From Agarilytica sp045430285 (GTDB lineage: Bacteria > Pseudomonadota > Gammaproteobacteria > Pseudomonadales > Cellvibrionaceae): DNA of 64,000 bases. Of this stretch, positions 63,019 to 64,000 are shown piece after piece. Every line of letters starts with the position of its first letter. Positions within the stretch are counted from its first letter, which is position 1. The notes under the pieces were generated by a model. The model did not search any database. It saw only the letters and a list, made by a program, of their open reading frames with translations, and was not told the DNA's origin. The position numbers and the translations under genes are program-made. The DNA lies in NCBI GenBank assembly GCA_045430285.1, contig JAILXV010000001.1, positions 124,001-188,000 of the forward strand. Reading direction: 5' to 3'.

Positions 63019-64000
63019 ATGAGTGACGCAACGGTTGAAACGATTATAGTACCCTCAGGCCGTTGGTTGCCGAAAGCTTCGCCCAATAGTGAAATCGCAA
63101 GAGTGTTGTTATCTTTTTTAGCAACAGCAGGCTTATTTTACGTCAATATTATGCCTGCCTTAGTCGACGGTTTGATTGATGGCCTCGGTTTTAGTAATCG
63201 AGAGGCTGGGTTTGTAGGCTCTGCCAATGTCTATGGTGCTGCGTTAGGCGCTTTCTCTGTTGTGTTTATCATACGTCGCATTAATTGGAAGCGTGCATCA
63301 CTGTTTTTATTGGTGGGTTTGATTTTATGCGATGTGGTGTCTATCTATATTCACGACCCTTACGTGCTCATTGGTATGCGTTTTTTTCATGGAAGTATTG
63401 GCGGATTTTTGGTGGGGATAGGGTTTGCGATTATTTCACGCACCAAGCATGTTGATAGGACTTTCGGTTATCTATTAACAGTTCAATTCGGTTTAGGTGG
63501 TTTGGGCTTGATGTATTTACCTCCCTTGGTTCCCGTGTTCGGTACACCTATTTTATTTTTGTCTCTTATCGCGTTTAGTGCTGTCACATTGCTGATGTTG
63601 CCTTTTTTATCTGATTACCCCATCCCAGACCAGGCAGGTACAACAGGGCAAAGCACAAGGCCTTATTCATATAAGCTTCTCGGCTTGGCGCTCCTTGCGA
63701 CCTTCCTTTTTCAGGCTGCCAATATGGGGGTATACGCGTACATTATTGGTATCGGGAAGCATGCAGGCCTTAACATGGCATTTATCAGTTCTACATTAGG
63801 CATCGCGGCCTGGATAGCCATCATAGGTTCCGTATTGGTGATTATATTGTCCACGCGCTTTGGTCGGCTTATTCCCGTATTGGTGGCGACATTGCTAACG
63901 GTTTTCGGGACGTGGATTCTACATTACAGTGAGGTCCCGTCGATGTATTGGGTTGCTAACGTAGGCGTGGGTATTACTTGGGCGTTCGTTATCTCTTATT
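63019..64000 (+). CDS. MFS transporter (partial, 3' end off the window)
   Basis: Open from the ATG at 63019 to the right edge (327 codons). Nine or so hydrophobic segments are visible, with the pattern of MFS_1 carriers (FSNREAGFVGSANVYGAALGAF near the first pair of helices; RFFHGSIGGFLVGIG in helix 5; FGTWILHY). It is an inner-membrane uptake or export protein. It is 145 bp after the sulfotransferase gene and on the same strand, at the end of the receptor/amine locus, so it may carry the imported compound across the inner membrane. Confidence 0.8.
   Translation, partial: MSDATVETIIVPSGRWLPKASPNSEIARVLLSFLATAGLFYVNIMPALVDGLIDGLGFSNREAGFVGSANVYGAALGAFSVVFIIRRINWKRASLFLLVGLILCDVVSIYIHDPYVLIGMRFFHGSIGGFLVGIGFAIISRTKHVDRTFGYLLTVQFGLGGLGLMYLPPLVPVFGTPILFLSLIAFSAVTLLMLPFLSDYPIPDQAGTTGQSTRPYSYKLLGLALLATFLFQAANMGVYAYIIGIGKHAGLNMAFISSTLGIAAWIAIIGSVLVIILSTRFGRLIPVLVATLLTVFGTWILHYSEVPSMYWVANVGVGITWAFVISY

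Overview
The window looks like chromosome of a marine gammaproteobacterium. The evidence is a long block of Pseudomonas-type conserved synteny (map-glnD-dapC divergent from rpsB-tsf-pyrH-frr-uppS-cdsA-dxr-rseP-bamA-skp-lpxD-fabZ-lpxA-lpxB-rnhB), a moderate G+C content by eye, a TonB-dependent receptor, and secreted multidomain proteins with Ser/Gly-rich linkers of the kind common in Cellvibrionales. The order-level placement is an inference. I saw no rRNA, tRNA, CRISPR array, prophage or complete insertion sequence.

1-5218 (minus strand) is a tight three-gene redox operon. It encodes a flavoprotein fused to two cyclic-nucleotide-binding domains and a four-cluster ferredoxin, then a membrane protein with two H-x13-H pairs (a likely di-haem b cytochrome), then an FHA-domain protein with a membrane anchor and at least nine CXXCH haem c motifs that runs off the left edge. 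Together they look like a wired path from cytoplasmic NAD(P)H to periplasmic haem, with two signalling domains built in. I do not recognise it as a characterised system, and it is the best candidate here for something undescribed.

5219-8056 holds a gene-poor stretch and four small envelope or secreted proteins. One of these probably has a frameshift at its start codon. 8128-11881 holds a 2-oxoglutarate oxygenase, a GlxA-type regulator divergent from an MFS transporter, and a frameshifted exported protein. 12030-25241 holds rsmJ and a long minus-strand run: map, glnD, dapC, nth, a GGDEF/EAL protein, yffB, dapD, dapE, moaC, moaD, moaE and a small membrane protein. It supplies lysine/diaminopimelate and molybdopterin synthesis functions.

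25242-40919 is the translation and envelope-biogenesis block on the plus strand. It has a recognisable ribosomal-type promoter and a leader hairpin before rpsB. BamA is longer than usual and carries a canonical EF-hand-like calcium loop in an extracellular loop. The usual dnaE does not follow rnhB; accessory genes start there.

41051-64000 is accessory. It has a PilZ protein, two paralogous secreted SxxK serine hydrolases flanking an ald/lrp pair, and a secreted class I amidotransferase-fold protein. These are followed by a probable amine or omega-amino-acid uptake and catabolism locus: class III aminotransferase, semialdehyde dehydrogenase, LysR and MocR regulators, nitrilase-family amidase, TonB-dependent receptor, TPR-sulfotransferase and an MFS transporter cut by the right edge.
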